A DNA stretch of 13,866 nucleotides from Acidobacteria bacterium UBA7540 (GCA_002478145.1 DLMI01000133.1:24250-38115); one strand, 5' to 3'. Counted from the stretch's first letter, positions 6,911 through 13,866 are shown. Translations and numbers: made by a program. Notes: generated by a model from the letters alone, not told the origin.

Positions 6911-7053
6911 GTAGCGCAGGCCGCCGTCGTTGCGGTCTGCGGTTCTTCCTTAGGCGCACGCTTCCGAATCCGAGGGCGTACCCCTGTTTTTGAGATTTCG
7001 GGTTTTCCCTACAGAAGAACCGCGGACCCCAAGAGCGGGGGTCCGCGCTACGC
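6909..7053. mobile_element. BIME/MITE-like inverted-repeat element, 145 bp
   Basis: Ends begin GCGTAGCGC (6909) and finish GCGCTACGC (7053). The 40-bp arms (6909-6948 and 7014-7053) are imperfect inverted repeats. Each arm is itself a hairpin: in the right arm GCGGACCCC pairs perfectly with GGGGTCCGC across AAGAGCG; in the left arm GCAGGCCGC pairs with GCGGTCTGC with one mismatch. About 65 bp of non-coding sequence lies between. The layout is that of two REP units facing each other. It begins exactly where the XRE remnant loses its coding match. Confidence 0.65.
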
Positions 7054-7146
7054 GCCCAGATACGCGCTTTCGAATCCAAGAGCAAACTGGCAATCGTTAA
7101 CCCGCGGCTGCGCATGGGTTCCGCCGCAGGCGCTTTGGGGGTAGCT

Positions 7147-7566
7147 TCAATCCTCCCACGGGTTCACGAGTAAAACCCCGGTAGGTTCGAAATCAGCCGT
7201 GTTCCGGGTCATAACGTGCAGACCATGGCGTAGCGCTGTGGCGGCGATAAGTCCGTCAGTGGCAAGCACCACCCACCCTGCCTTTTGTGCGGCGGCTGTG
7301 AGTTCTCCCCAGAGGCGACTCGTTTCGAGGTCGATCGAGAGGAGGCGATCGCCATAGTCGCGTTCGAGAATCTTCAGCCAGGTTTCAAGCGCACGCCTCT
7401 TCGAGCTTTCCCTCAGCAGGGAGATCCCCTTGAGGATTTCACCGATAGATATAACGCTGATGAAAAGGTCCTCTTCGTTGCATGCATCCACGGCTTGGCG
7501 AACACGGGGATGCACCTTTGGGTTACGCAGTTCTGACAGCACGCAGGTGTCCAGCAAGACTCTCAC
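7147..7566 (-). CDS. vapC: VapC/FitB-type PIN-domain toxin
   Basis: A 139-residue PIN ribonuclease of the VapC/FitB type. Active-site acids: Asp6 in LLDTCVLSELRNP, Glu43 in SIGEILKGI, Asp104 in LATDGLIAATAL, and Asp125 in NTADF. The start is GTG at 7566, whose GTGA overlaps the upstream antitoxin's TGA, so translation is coupled. The family degrades RNA (known VapC targets include tRNA and rRNA); the target here is unknown. The LLDTCVLSELRNP opening and the tail in NPW are typical of the FitB subgroup, which pairs with Phd- or AbrB-type antitoxins. Intact. Confidence 0.92.
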   Translation of the reverse strand: MRVLLDTCVLSELRNPKVHPRVRQAVDACNEEDLFISVISIGEILKGISLLRESSKRRALETWLKILERDYGDRLLSIDLETSRLWGELTAAAQKAGWVVLATDGLIAATALRHGLHVMTRNTADFEPTGVLLVNPWED

Positions 7567-7805
7567 AGCTTCACGTTCCGCATGGGGGATTTGTCGCGAC
7601 GAAGGTCGACTCCCCGCAAGCTTGGACCTTCGCCGAGCAGAAACTGCTTGAAGCTCATACGTTTGCCCGTCAGTTCCTGGTAATCGCGCCGGGCCACCAC
7701 CACCACGGCGTCGCGGCGGCGCACGACCACCTGGGGCTCCCCCCTAAGGGCGCGGTTTACCAGTTCGCTAAAGCGATTCTTAGCATCTGCCAGACGCCAT
7801 GACAT
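7563..7805 (-). CDS. Phd/YefM-type antitoxin of the VapC pair
   Basis: An 80-residue antitoxin. The N-terminal MSWRLADAKNRFSELVNRAL then GEPQVVVRRRDAVVVVARRDYQEL is the Phd/YefM DNA-binding fold (typically W-x-V-x-E-A-K-x-x-F-S-E-L). The basic C-terminal tail (FKQFLLGEGPSLRGVDLRRD) would wrap the toxin. The ATG at 7805 is set by AAGGAGAG five bases upstream. The last codons overlap the VapC start by 4 bp. Longer in-frame reading upstream only runs through REP-like repeat sequence and is discarded. The pair should autoregulate; a tandem 7-mer lies just before the ribosome site. Confidence 0.92.
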   Translation of the reverse strand: MSWRLADAKNRFSELVNRALRGEPQVVVRRRDAVVVVARRDYQELTGKRMSFKQFLLGEGPSLRGVDLRRDKSPMRNVKL

Positions 7806-7818
7806 CGAGGCTCTCCTT

Positions 7819-7834
7819 AATCTAGCCAATCTAG
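7819..7834 (-). promoter_or_regulatory. Tandem AATCTAG operator candidate
   Basis: AATCTAG occurs twice (7819-7825 and 7828-7834) separated by CC, immediately upstream of the antitoxin's ribosome site. Phd-type antitoxins repress their own promoters through repeated short sites, so this is a plausible operator. No convincing -35/-10 pair was identified. Position and repeat are seen; the role is inferred. Confidence 0.35.
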
Positions 7835-7950
7835 CTACATGGTCCCATAGCCAACGTAAAATTGCAAGCAGGGCGCTAAAGTCAATTCGGGTTTCATCCG
7901 AGTGGTCATGGGCCTGCGGCCCACCCATGGACGTGAAAGTCCTGGCCCTC

Positions 7951-8008
7951 GTCACCCCCGCGCAAGCGGGGGTCCAGGTCAGTGGATTCCCGCTTTCGCG
8001 GGAATGAC
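7951..8008. repeat. Two tandem REP-like hairpins
   Basis: First unit 7951-7976: CCCCCGC and GCGGGGG pair across GCAA. Second unit 7983-8008: ATTCCCGC and GCGGGAAT pair across TTTC. Both belong to the widespread GTCATTCCCGCGAAAGCGGG-type intergenic repeat, here in diverged forms facing opposite ways around a short spacer. Spurious frames through them read like VIPAKAGIH and RESGNP, the usual false proteins from this repeat. The rest of the 7835-8132 gap shows no gene. Confidence 0.8.
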
Positions 8009-8132
8009 GTAGCCTGACTTTCGACGGAGCGCGGGCAACAAGGCGCCCGCAGAGACGGTGTACAGCAGCAGAAAGTAATAACAACCGGCAGCCCACCTTT
8101 GCGGCGGTGACGGTTTTAGCGGTAGTATTGCG

Positions 8133-10574
8133 GTGGCAAAAGTGATGAGCCAGCAAACGACATTCGATGCCGGCCAGCGCGGAGCGATCAAGGTCTCCCC
8201 GGGGCTTCAGTGCATTTTGTCCCTTATCGGCTTTACCTCCGTAATAGCCCAGATTGTCCTGATGCGCGAACTGATCGTGGTCTTTTACGGCAACGAGATT
8301 TCGCTCGGCATCATGTTGGCGGGCTGGCTGCTTTGGACTGCCATTGGCTCCAGCGTGTCAGGTCAGGTTTCCGCGCGTTTGCGCGATTCCCGGAAACTGA
8401 TGGCCTGTCTGGAAACCCTAATTGCTGCGGTTTTTCCGCTGACCATTCTAGCCGTGCGCGCCAGCAGACCGGTTCTTCAGTCAGTCCCAGGAGAAATCCT
8501 TGGCCCCGCTCCGATGTTTCTCACCTCCTTCGTCACACTCAGCGCCTTCTGCCTGCTCTCGGGCGGTCTATTCGCGGCGGGCAGCAAGCTGTGTGCCGAC
8601 GAAGCGCGAACCTCGACTGCGTCTGCGGCAAGCTCTGTTTACCTGCTGGAAGCTGCGGGTTCAGGCTTGGGAGGCGTACTGGCAAGCCTCGTCTTGATCC
8701 GCTATTGCACCTCCTTCGAAATTGCCCTCTTTGTGGCGCTGCTTAACTTGCTGGCGGCGGCATGGGTGGGGGTCCGCACGCCTTCCTACCGCCGTGTCCT
8801 GCTGGCGCTGATTTTAATTGCTGCGCTTCCGATTCCGCGCGCTGCCCGCTTGCTCGAGGCGAAGTCGCTCGCGTTGCTGTGGCATGGTTTTAGCCTCGTG
8901 GAGTCACGGAATTCCGTTTATGGCAATCTGGCGTTGGTGGCGACGAGCGAAAGCCGCAGCCTTTTCGAAAACGGGCTGAGGGTTTTGACCGTGCCTGACC
9001 CTTCGGCCGCAGAGGAATCCGTACACTTCGCGCTTCTCGAACACACCGCGCCTCGATCGGTGCTGCTCATCGGCGGGGGCATCAACGGGAGCTTGGCCCA
9101 AGCCCTCCAATACTCCAGCCTCGAGCGCCTCGATTACGTCGAACTGGACCCGGCCATACTCGGTGTCGCAGAGCGCCACTTTGCGCATGCTTGGAATCGC
9201 GTGCGGAGCGACCCACGTGTACGCATCCACCCCATGGATGGCCGGTTGTTCCTCAAAACCAGCAACGCGAAGTTCGATGTCATCATCATTAACCTGCCCG
9301 ACCCCTTTACCGCGCAGTTGAACCGCTTTTATACCCAGGAGTTTTTCATCGAGGCGGCGGAGAAGCTCAACCCCGGCGGAGTCCTGTCTTTCCAGGTGAC
9401 AGCGTCGGAGAACTACATCAGCCAGGAACTGGCCGACCTCTTAAGATGTCTCCAAAAGACGCTGCGCGCAGTGTTCCCCCAAGTGGTCGCCATCCCGGGC
9501 GAGACGGTGCACTTTCTTGCTGCGAATCAGCCCGGCTCGCTCACTCTCGATCCCTCCGAACTCATGACCCGGCTTCGCGAACGCCACATCCGCACCCAGT
9601 ATGTGCGCGAGTATTACATCCCCTTCCGCATGTCGCCGGACCGCATGCTCGATCTCCAACTGCAAATTGAGCCGCAGCCCGCGACGCCAATCAACCGGGA
9701 TTTCACCCCCATCGCTTACTATTTTGACGTTGTCCTCTGGAGCTCGCGATTTCACTCCCACTGGCGCGAGTTACTGGAATCCCTGGCGCGGCTGAGATTC
9801 GGTGCGGTAGCGGGCGCCGTGACCCTCGGCGTGCTTGGTCTGGCGCTGCTTTCGGCGCTGTATGAGCGCATTAGAGTTGCGCGGCCTGCGGAGGAGATGT
9901 CCCGCCACAAGGCCACGCTGGGCCTTTGTGTTGCCGCCATGGGATTCACGCTGCTGGGTCTTGAAGTGCTGCTTCTGCTCGGGTTCCAGGCCCTTTACGG
10001 ATACGTTTACCAACAACTGTCTATCCTGGTAGCCGTTTTCATGGTGGGAATGGCGGCAGGGGCGTGGCTGGCCTTGAACAAAGTACGGGCGCTTCCGGCT
10101 CAGTGTAACCCTGTGCCTGCATCGCTCGACCCAAAGATGTCTGCGGGAACGAGGAGAGCGTGGCAGTTTGAATTCCTCAGACTCGCGCTCCTGCAACTGC
10201 TGGCGGCTCTGGCGCCTCTTCTCCTCTACGCATTATTTGTCTCGCTCGAGGGCGTCAGAAGTCTGGCCGCGCTTCTCACCATCAGCCAGATGGTCTTCCC
10301 GGTGCTGGCTCTGATAGTGGGGTTGATGGGCGGATATCAGTTCCCGCTGGCCAGCCGCATTTACTTCGCGCGTTCGGACAATTCAAATCGCAACCCTGGG
10401 ATGCTTTATGCCCTTGACCTGCTCGGGGCGTGCCTGGGAGCAGTGGCGCTGAGCGCCTACCTGCTCCCGGTCTATGGCTTCCTGCGAACCGCCATGCTCA
10501 TGGCCGTGGTGAACCTGGCGCCGGCGGGACTGGCAGCCCTGGCGGCTTTTGAGGTGCGGTTTCGTCGAACGTAG
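8133..10574 (+). CDS. Polytopic membrane protein with spermidine-synthase-like domain
   Basis: An 813-residue fused membrane/spermidine-synthase-like protein. Hydrophobic segments fill about 24-235 and 553-805, with a soluble SAM-type Rossmann domain about 250-540 between them. The middle domain shows NSVYGNLALV (260-269), VLLIGGGINGS (310-320), YVELDPAIL (335-343), PMDGRLFL (367-374) and FDVIIINLPDPF (381-392), so the aminopropyltransferase/methyltransferase fold is clear. Known enzymes have GGGDGG and an Asp in VDSTDP; here they read GGGING and INLPDP, so classical spermidine synthesis is doubtful. Start: GTG 8133 or ATG 8145, neither with a strong ribosome site. The 3' end overlaps the convergent MEMO-AMMECR1 gene by 77 bp. 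The substrate is unknown. Confidence 0.88.
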   Translation: MAKVMSQQTTFDAGQRGAIKVSPGLQCILSLIGFTSVIAQIVLMRELIVVFYGNEISLGIMLAGWLLWTAIGSSVSGQVSARLRDSRKLMACLETLIAAVFPLTILAVRASRPVLQSVPGEILGPAPMFLTSFVTLSAFCLLSGGLFAAGSKLCADEARTSTASAASSVYLLEAAGSGLGGVLASLVLIRYCTSFEIALFVALLNLLAAAWVGVRTPSYRRVLLALILIAALPIPRAARLLEAKSLALLWHGFSLVESRNSVYGNLALVATSESRSLFENGLRVLTVPDPSAAEESVHFALLEHTAPRSVLLIGGGINGSLAQALQYSSLERLDYVELDPAILGVAERHFAHAWNRVRSDPRVRIHPMDGRLFLKTSNAKFDVIIINLPDPFTAQLNRFYTQEFFIEAAEKLNPGGVLSFQVTASENYISQELADLLRCLQKTLRAVFPQVVAIPGETVHFLAANQPGSLTLDPSELMTRLRERHIRTQYVREYYIPFRMSPDRMLDLQLQIEPQPATPINRDFTPIAYYFDVVLWSSRFHSHWRELLESLARLRFGAVAGAVTLGVLGLALLSALYERIRVARPAEEMSRHKATLGLCVAAMGFTLLGLEVLLLLGFQALYGYVYQQLSILVAVFMVGMAAGAWLALNKVRALPAQCNPVPASLDPKMSAGTRRAWQFEFLRLALLQLLAALAPLLLYALFVSLEGVRSLAALLTISQMVFPVLALIVGLMGGYQFPLASRIYFARSDNSNRNPGMLYALDLLGACLGAVALSAYLLPVYGFLRTAMLMAVVNLAPAGLAALAAFEVRFRRT

Positions 10575-12102
10575 AGGTCTTTGGATTGGTCGGCTCTGCG
10601 AAGACCAGGGCGGAAAACATGAACAGGTCGGCATCCGCGTCCTTCCAAGCTTGCTCAGGAAGGCCCGCTTTCACGCACACCTGTTCAAGGAAAGTGTTCC
10701 TGTTCCAACCTTCTTCCGTAGGCACCTGAGGCAGCAGCACGCCTTCATACTCCCCCTTGCGGATGAGCAGTCCGTGCTGGCCCACATGGATCTGGTTGAT
10801 GTCCTCAACTTTGCGCAGTGGTGAAAGCACCGAGATCTCGTATTCCAGAATCCCCAACTCGCTCTCGCTGACTGGCCGGAAGCGCCGGTCTTCGAGCGCG
10901 GCGTAGGCGGCCACATCCCGGACCGTTTCGGCGAGCGGTTTGATAGGCGACATATAGCCAATGCAGCCGCGCAAATCTCCATGCTCCTTCAAGGTCACGA
11001 AAGCGCCGCGGGCGTTCCGGAGGGCTTCAGGTTCATCCGCGGGCGGCGAGTAGAGCTTCTTTTCTCGAACCGCAGTTTCAACCGAGGTTCGCGCGATCTT
11101 CAGAAGCTCCTGCTTCTCGGCGGGAGTGAGCGAGAACTCAGCGCTCTTGCGCCCGTGCTTCTTGTTCTCTTTTTCAGCCACCAGCGCCACCGCTCCATAG
11201 CCGACCACGCGGCTCTTATCTCCTGTGACGTCTCCTGAATTTGCGTACTTGAGGATCTGCGCGCGATGTGCGCCCAGGCGCTCCGCTGCGATCATGGCGG
11301 CAACGATGGGCCCGCCTCCGCAGGGGCCTCTCCAGATGTCACGCTCGGTGTTTTGTGAGAGGGTCAGGTAATCCCAATCTTCGATCGTCTTCAGAATCTG
11401 GTGGTCCATCCGCTCTGCCTCATCGTAGGGGTGATAATGGGAAAGGTCGGAGCTGACCAGAATGAGCGTGTTTGTGCCTTGCACTGCCTTTGCGAGAGCG
11501 ATTCCCAGCGCGCGGCAAGCGTCGTAACTCGGGTCGCCCATGACGATAGGCACCATCTTGAACTGCCCCAGCACGCGCTGTAGGAATGGCAGTTGATCTT
11601 CCAGCGCGTGCTCACCATGCCCTTCGACTTCGCCGTGTCCACGTCCCGAGATTTTGATTGACGAGCTCAGTTTGGCGAGCTGGGCTGAAAAGTCACGGTC
11701 CACGGGAACGGCGCCGAAGGGCGTCTGATAAGCCTCTCCGTCATAAATGGAGGAGAAGGGAAACGACTCGTAATGCGAGGGAGCAATCACCACGACGCGG
11801 TCGTAGTGCCTGCCTTTGAGCTGGATATAACAGTAAGCTGCCACGCCGCCGGAGAATTCGTAGCCCGCGTGAGGACAAATCAGCGCGACTAAGCTACCTT
11901 CCAGCTTCTCAGCCGACGCATGCGCCAGAAATCCGTCGATCATCTTTCCCAGTTCGTTGGCGTCTGCGGGGTAGAAAGCTCCTGCCACATAGGCAGGCCG
12001 GATCTTATGCTCTTCGCTCAAGCCAAGATTCTTAAGGCCGAACACAAACAATGCAATGGGGACAAGCAGGACAAATAGGAATGGAGTCAGTTGTACCTTC
12101 AT
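10498..12102 (-). CDS. AmmeMemoRadiSam system B-A fusion (MEMO1-like plus AMMECR1) with N-terminal membrane/signal segment
   Basis: A 534-residue fusion. Residues 7-27 form a hydrophobic N-terminal segment (signal or anchor). About 33-310 is a MEMO1/YjoB-like domain with the metal-site residues expected from human MEMO1: His78 (CPHAGYEFSG), His110 (APSHY), Asp219 and His222 (SSDLSHYH), and Cys261 (PCGGGP). About 322-505 is AMMECR1, with the hallmark LRGCIG (377-382) and RDVAAYAALEDRRF. A proline-rich tail follows. MEMO and AMMECR1 proteins commonly occur with a radical SAM enzyme; no such gene is visible here. The ATG at 12102 has AGAGGT at good spacing. The reaction is not established. The leader suggests the protein faces outside the membrane, unusual for families generally treated as cytoplasmic. 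Confidence 0.93.
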   Translation of the reverse strand: MKVQLTPFLFVLLVPIALFVFGLKNLGLSEEHKIRPAYVAGAFYPADANELGKMIDGFLAHASAEKLEGSLVALICPHAGYEFSGGVAAYCYIQLKGRHYDRVVVIAPSHYESFPFSSIYDGEAYQTPFGAVPVDRDFSAQLAKLSSSIKISGRGHGEVEGHGEHALEDQLPFLQRVLGQFKMVPIVMGDPSYDACRALGIALAKAVQGTNTLILVSSDLSHYHPYDEAERMDHQILKTIEDWDYLTLSQNTERDIWRGPCGGGPIVAAMIAAERLGAHRAQILKYANSGDVTGDKSRVVGYGAVALVAEKENKKHGRKSAEFSLTPAEKQELLKIARTSVETAVREKKLYSPPADEPEALRNARGAFVTLKEHGDLRGCIGYMSPIKPLAETVRDVAAYAALEDRRFRPVSESELGILEYEISVLSPLRKVEDINQIHVGQHGLLIRKGEYEGVLLPQVPTEEGWNRNTFLEQVCVKAGLPEQAWKDADADLFMFSALVFAEPTNPKTSTFDETAPQKPPGLPVPPAPGSPRP

Positions 12103-12203
12103 GTCTGGACCTCTGGCGAGGACTCACGGGCAGGCAACTTCCTAGTTTACACCCGAACTGTCCTCCGGGATTGCCTTTTGTTAGACCCTTACTGCCAAAC
12201 TTT

Positions 12204-12219
12204 GTAGCACTAGGTGCCA
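12204..12219 (+). repeat. GTAGCACTAGGYGCCA repeat, copy 1
   Basis: GTAGCACTAGGTGCCA here recurs with one change at 12421-12436 (GTAGCACTAGGCGCCA). Both copies are followed within about 10 bp by a GCGC-rich tract, suggesting they are remnants of one larger dispersed unit. Confidence 0.6.
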
Positions 12220-12289
12220 GGACGTTGTCGCGGCGCGCAGATTTCTCCTCGTGTCAGTAGTGCCTCCGCCCTGCACCATCTGGTGCGGG

Positions 12290-12387
12290 CTCTGTGTCCT
12301 CCGTGCCCAGAAAAGACTTAACACGGAGGTCACGGAGATCCTCCGTGCTCCCTGTGTTAAGGCTCTGGAGGCACGGAGCACGCAGAG
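12290..12387. repeat. Nested palindrome built of CACGGAG words
   Basis: The inner hairpin arms 12318-12337 (begins TTAACACGGAGG) and 12341-12360 (ends CCCTGTGTTAA) pair at 16 of 20 positions around ATC. Outer arms 12290-12310 (CTCTGTGTCCTCCGTGCCC...) and 12365-12387 (CTGGAGGCACGGAGCACG...) pair again over most of their length. The whole is a 98-bp structure made of repeated CACGGAG/CTCCGTG words. No gene lies inside. Confidence 0.75.
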
Positions 12388-12420
12388 GGTCTCATTTTGG
12401 TTGCGGCCGACAGCCGCGCT

Positions 12421-12436
12421 GTAGCACTAGGCGCCA
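12421..12436 (+). repeat. GTAGCACTAGGYGCCA repeat, copy 2
   Basis: Second copy of the 16-bp word at 12204-12219. It runs on into GCGCTGCGCAGCG and GCGAAGAATCTGCTTTT, the latter resembling the end of the repeat at 875-904. Confidence 0.6.
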
Positions 12437-12491
12437 ACTTCATCGCGCTGCGCAGCGTAGCGAAGAATCTGCTTTTGGCTGGCTGAGGAGT

Positions 12492-12528
12492 GCAGCAATT
12501 CATAATTCACCATTCACCATTCACAATT
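12492..12528 (+). repeat. 37-bp direct repeat, copy 1 (AATTCAYMATTCAC type)
   Basis: Starts GCAGCAATTCATAATTCACC and continues with CATTCACC and CATTCACAATT words, a quasi-tandem 7-mer structure. Identical to 12807-12843. Confidence 0.85.
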
Positions 12529-12534
12529 CCTTTA

Positions 12535-12645
12535 TTTTCAGCAACATTCCCGCTTTCAACGGCTAAGTACCTGTTTCTTCATACACATTCCCGCTTCGGC
12601 CTCACTTTTTTCACAGCGGTCCTTTGTTTTCAGTAACATTCCCGC
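12535..12645 (+). repeat. Three ACATTCCCGC units between the 37-bp repeats
   Basis: TTTTCAGCAACATTCCCGC (12535-12553) and TTTTCAGTAACATTCCCGC (12627-12645) differ at one base. A shorter ACATTCCCGCTT starts at 12584. The intervals between the shared words are 41 and 51 bp, so it is an irregular array. Confidence 0.55.
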
Positions 12646-12806
12646 GTCGTTCCGTCATTTCTTAAAGTCACTATGGTTTCTTGCTTCGTTGAGCGAAAAG
12701 ACATATTGTCTCTAGTTGCAATGCGTGCAAAGAGTCCTACCATGTTTGGCCCCTCTTAAGGGACTAACCGTAAAGCAGGGGGTGGCAAGCACCGCCAAGA
12801 AGGACC

Positions 12807-12843
12807 GCAGCAATTCATAATTCACCATTCACCATTCACAATT
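12807..12843 (+). repeat. 37-bp direct repeat, copy 2
   Basis: Exact copy of 12492-12528 in the same orientation, start to start 315 bp apart. The 278 bp between hold no reading frame of note. Confidence 0.85.
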
Positions 12844-13161
12844 GCCCCCTGCAACCGCTCTTCCGTCACCTTGCTCCCGAGTCGCGAATCCTGAATCCCG
12901 TCCGACTCCACATAGCATACTAGCCTATGCTCTTGCGAATGTCAAGGGACACGTTGTCGCACTCGTGAACAGGGTGAAAAGGGTGTTGGCATTTCATTTC
13001 GGGCTGTCAGGGACTCAGTGCGTTGAAATTCAGGCGGAGTTCGCAAGATCGTGAGTGAAGTTAAATCGGACGCTCGTTGACGATAGCTCTACGCTCCGTT
13101 TCCGCATCTAGTCGCCGAATGCCGAATGGCTCGCCGGGAACGCAGGGGCGGGCTATCGATA

Positions 13162-13698
13162 TCACGGCGTTCCGGCTGGCGATTTGGTTGTCAGCCTCTT
13201 CAAATCGAGGGTGAGCGTCGCGAGCGCTTCATCGAAATTGTGATCGTGGGTTTTCTGCAGAGTCGCGGGGGCGATCGACTCAGTTAACGCCCACAGTATG
13301 TAGTGCGTCTTGCGATCGAGGATGCTCAGCCGGAACATCGGCAGTGGGTCAGACGCGCCCTCCTGCTTATTTGCGTTTGTGGGACCATTTGGCGCGATGA
13401 GTTGTATTTCGAAAACAAGTTCGGCTTCCTGTGGCTCGGCAACAAGTTCATATCGACCCCACCCCTGTACCGCTGCATAAAACTGGTTGTAGGGGCGATC
13501 TGGACTGCCGCTAAAGGGATGCGGAAAGAGCCCGCTGTCTGCTCCAGCATTAGAGACAAAGACTTTCTTTGCAGTGAAGAGCGCTGGCGGCACGGGCGCC
13601 CCGGCAGCCTCAGGAACCTGTTGGGCGCTCGCCGCAACCGTCGACAGAATCGCAATACAGGCGAGCCAAAGTGGTCCCAATCGGAAAGTCCTCAACAT
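13162..13698 (-). CDS. Secreted hypothetical protein
   Basis: A 178-residue protein with a clear signal peptide: MLRTFR, a hydrophobic core, then ATVAASA-like cleavage near residue 25 before QQVPEA. The mature part has AKKVFVSNAGADSGLFPHPF, NQFYAAVQGWGRYELV, AELVFEIQL, and RLSILDRKTHYILWALTESI. This reads as a small mixed alpha/beta domain with alternating strands. It resembles short secreted proteins common in Acidobacteria (memory, not a search); the function is unknown. The ATG at 13698 is preceded by AAGGAGGGTAAT, the strongest ribosome site in the window, suggesting good expression. No cysteine lies just after the leader, so it is probably not a lipoprotein. Confidence 0.8.
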   Translation of the reverse strand: MLRTFRLGPLWLACIAILSTVAASAQQVPEAAGAPVPPALFTAKKVFVSNAGADSGLFPHPFSGSPDRPYNQFYAAVQGWGRYELVAEPQEAELVFEIQLIAPNGPTNANKQEGASDPLPMFRLSILDRKTHYILWALTESIAPATLQKTHDHNFDEALATLTLDLKRLTTKSPAGTP

Positions 13699-13866
13699 AT
13701 TACCCTCCTTGCGTAGGCACCGATTCAGCCAACCGCTGTCTGGACTCAGAGACGCGTCGTGAGCGGGAATGGTTTCACCGCCAACAGCAGTCCCTGAATT
13801 AGCCGTTCGCTTTACTGAAGAACTTCAGCAGCATGGAAAAGCTTGCACATGTCCGGTTAGCCGACA

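Larger units (their letters stand above)
12103..13161. other. Repeat-rich intergenic stretch without a credible gene
   Basis: About 1.06 kb between two minus-strand genes. All frames are short and read like repeat translation. It contains a nested palindrome (12290-12387), a related 16-bp word pair (12204-12219, 12421-12436), an exact 37-bp direct repeat (12492-12528, 12807-12843), and three ACATTCCCGC units. From about 12844 to 13161 I see no gene, RNA or strong repeat. Confidence 0.7.

Noticed and set aside
6786..7115. 109-residue minus-strand frame
   Set aside because: It runs through the XRE remnant in the wrong frame and through the inverted-repeat element; Arg-rich composition and no family features.
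7806..8191. Minus-strand reading frames extending the Phd antitoxin upstream or containing VIPAKAGIH
   Set aside because: They translate REP-like hairpins; the antitoxin has a good ribosome site at 7805 and the VIPAKAGIH words are a known repeat artefact.
12294..12566. 90-residue plus-strand frame
   Set aside because: It is a translation of the nested palindrome and the AATTCAC repeat (Arg/Ser-rich, NSPFTIHNSFIF), not a protein.
12492..12843. Possible CRISPR array from the 37-bp repeat
   Set aside because: There are only two copies 315 bp apart, no regular spacers and no cas genes; the internal 7-mer structure fits a dispersed repeat.
13815..13828. CTGAAGAACTTCAG palindrome near the window end
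   Set aside because: The arms are only 6 bp, with no promoter or gene context visible before the edge, so it may be chance.

Overview
The window is GC-rich bacterial DNA, apart from one more AT-rich stretch near 4.37-5.1 kb. It reads like an Acidobacteriota-type chromosome. Reasons: a large zinc-ribbon/Ser-Thr kinase/TPR protein, a membrane-embedded spermidine-synthase-like protein, a secreted small protein of a kind I associate with that phylum, and abundant short palindromic intergenic repeats. This placement is inference. No rRNA, tRNA, CRISPR array or complete insertion sequence was found.

Layout. 1-848 (-): a cysteine desulfurase cut by the window edge. 994-1435: a small PD-(D/E)XK protein of the GxxExxY family (-) bounded by inward-facing 25-bp inverted repeats; the right repeat also encodes the protein's N-terminus. 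1579-4254 (+): an 891-residue kinase with a transmembrane segment, a formylglycine-enzyme-like domain lacking the catalytic cysteines, and five TPRs. 4372-7805: an accessory island with a DUF3800 protein (+), a HEPN-like RNxxxH protein (-), an antitoxin/PIN pair (+) flanked by two decayed copies of an XRE-regulator gene end, a 145-bp inverted-repeat element that cuts the second copy, and a Phd-type/VapC pair (-). 7951-8008: two tandem REP-like hairpins. 8133-10574 (+): the membrane spermidine-synthase-like protein, overlapping by 77 bp the convergent 10498-12102 (-) MEMO-AMMECR1 fusion, which carries an N-terminal membrane or signal segment. 12103-13161: about 1 kb without a credible gene but dense in repeats. 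13162-13698 (-): a secreted hypothetical protein.

How it fits together. The two toxin-antitoxin pairs, the XRE remnants, the HEPN-like protein and DUF3800 look like a small defence/addiction hotspot between housekeeping-type genes. Four or more dispersed-repeat families occupy most gaps. One palindrome sits in frame inside the kinase linker. The best candidate for something under-described is the GxxExxY gene between terminal-type inverted repeats, together with a gene-less nested palindrome of similar word structure at 12290-12387. The exported-looking MEMO-AMMECR1 fusion and the kinase with a catalytically dead FGE-like sensor domain are also unusual.
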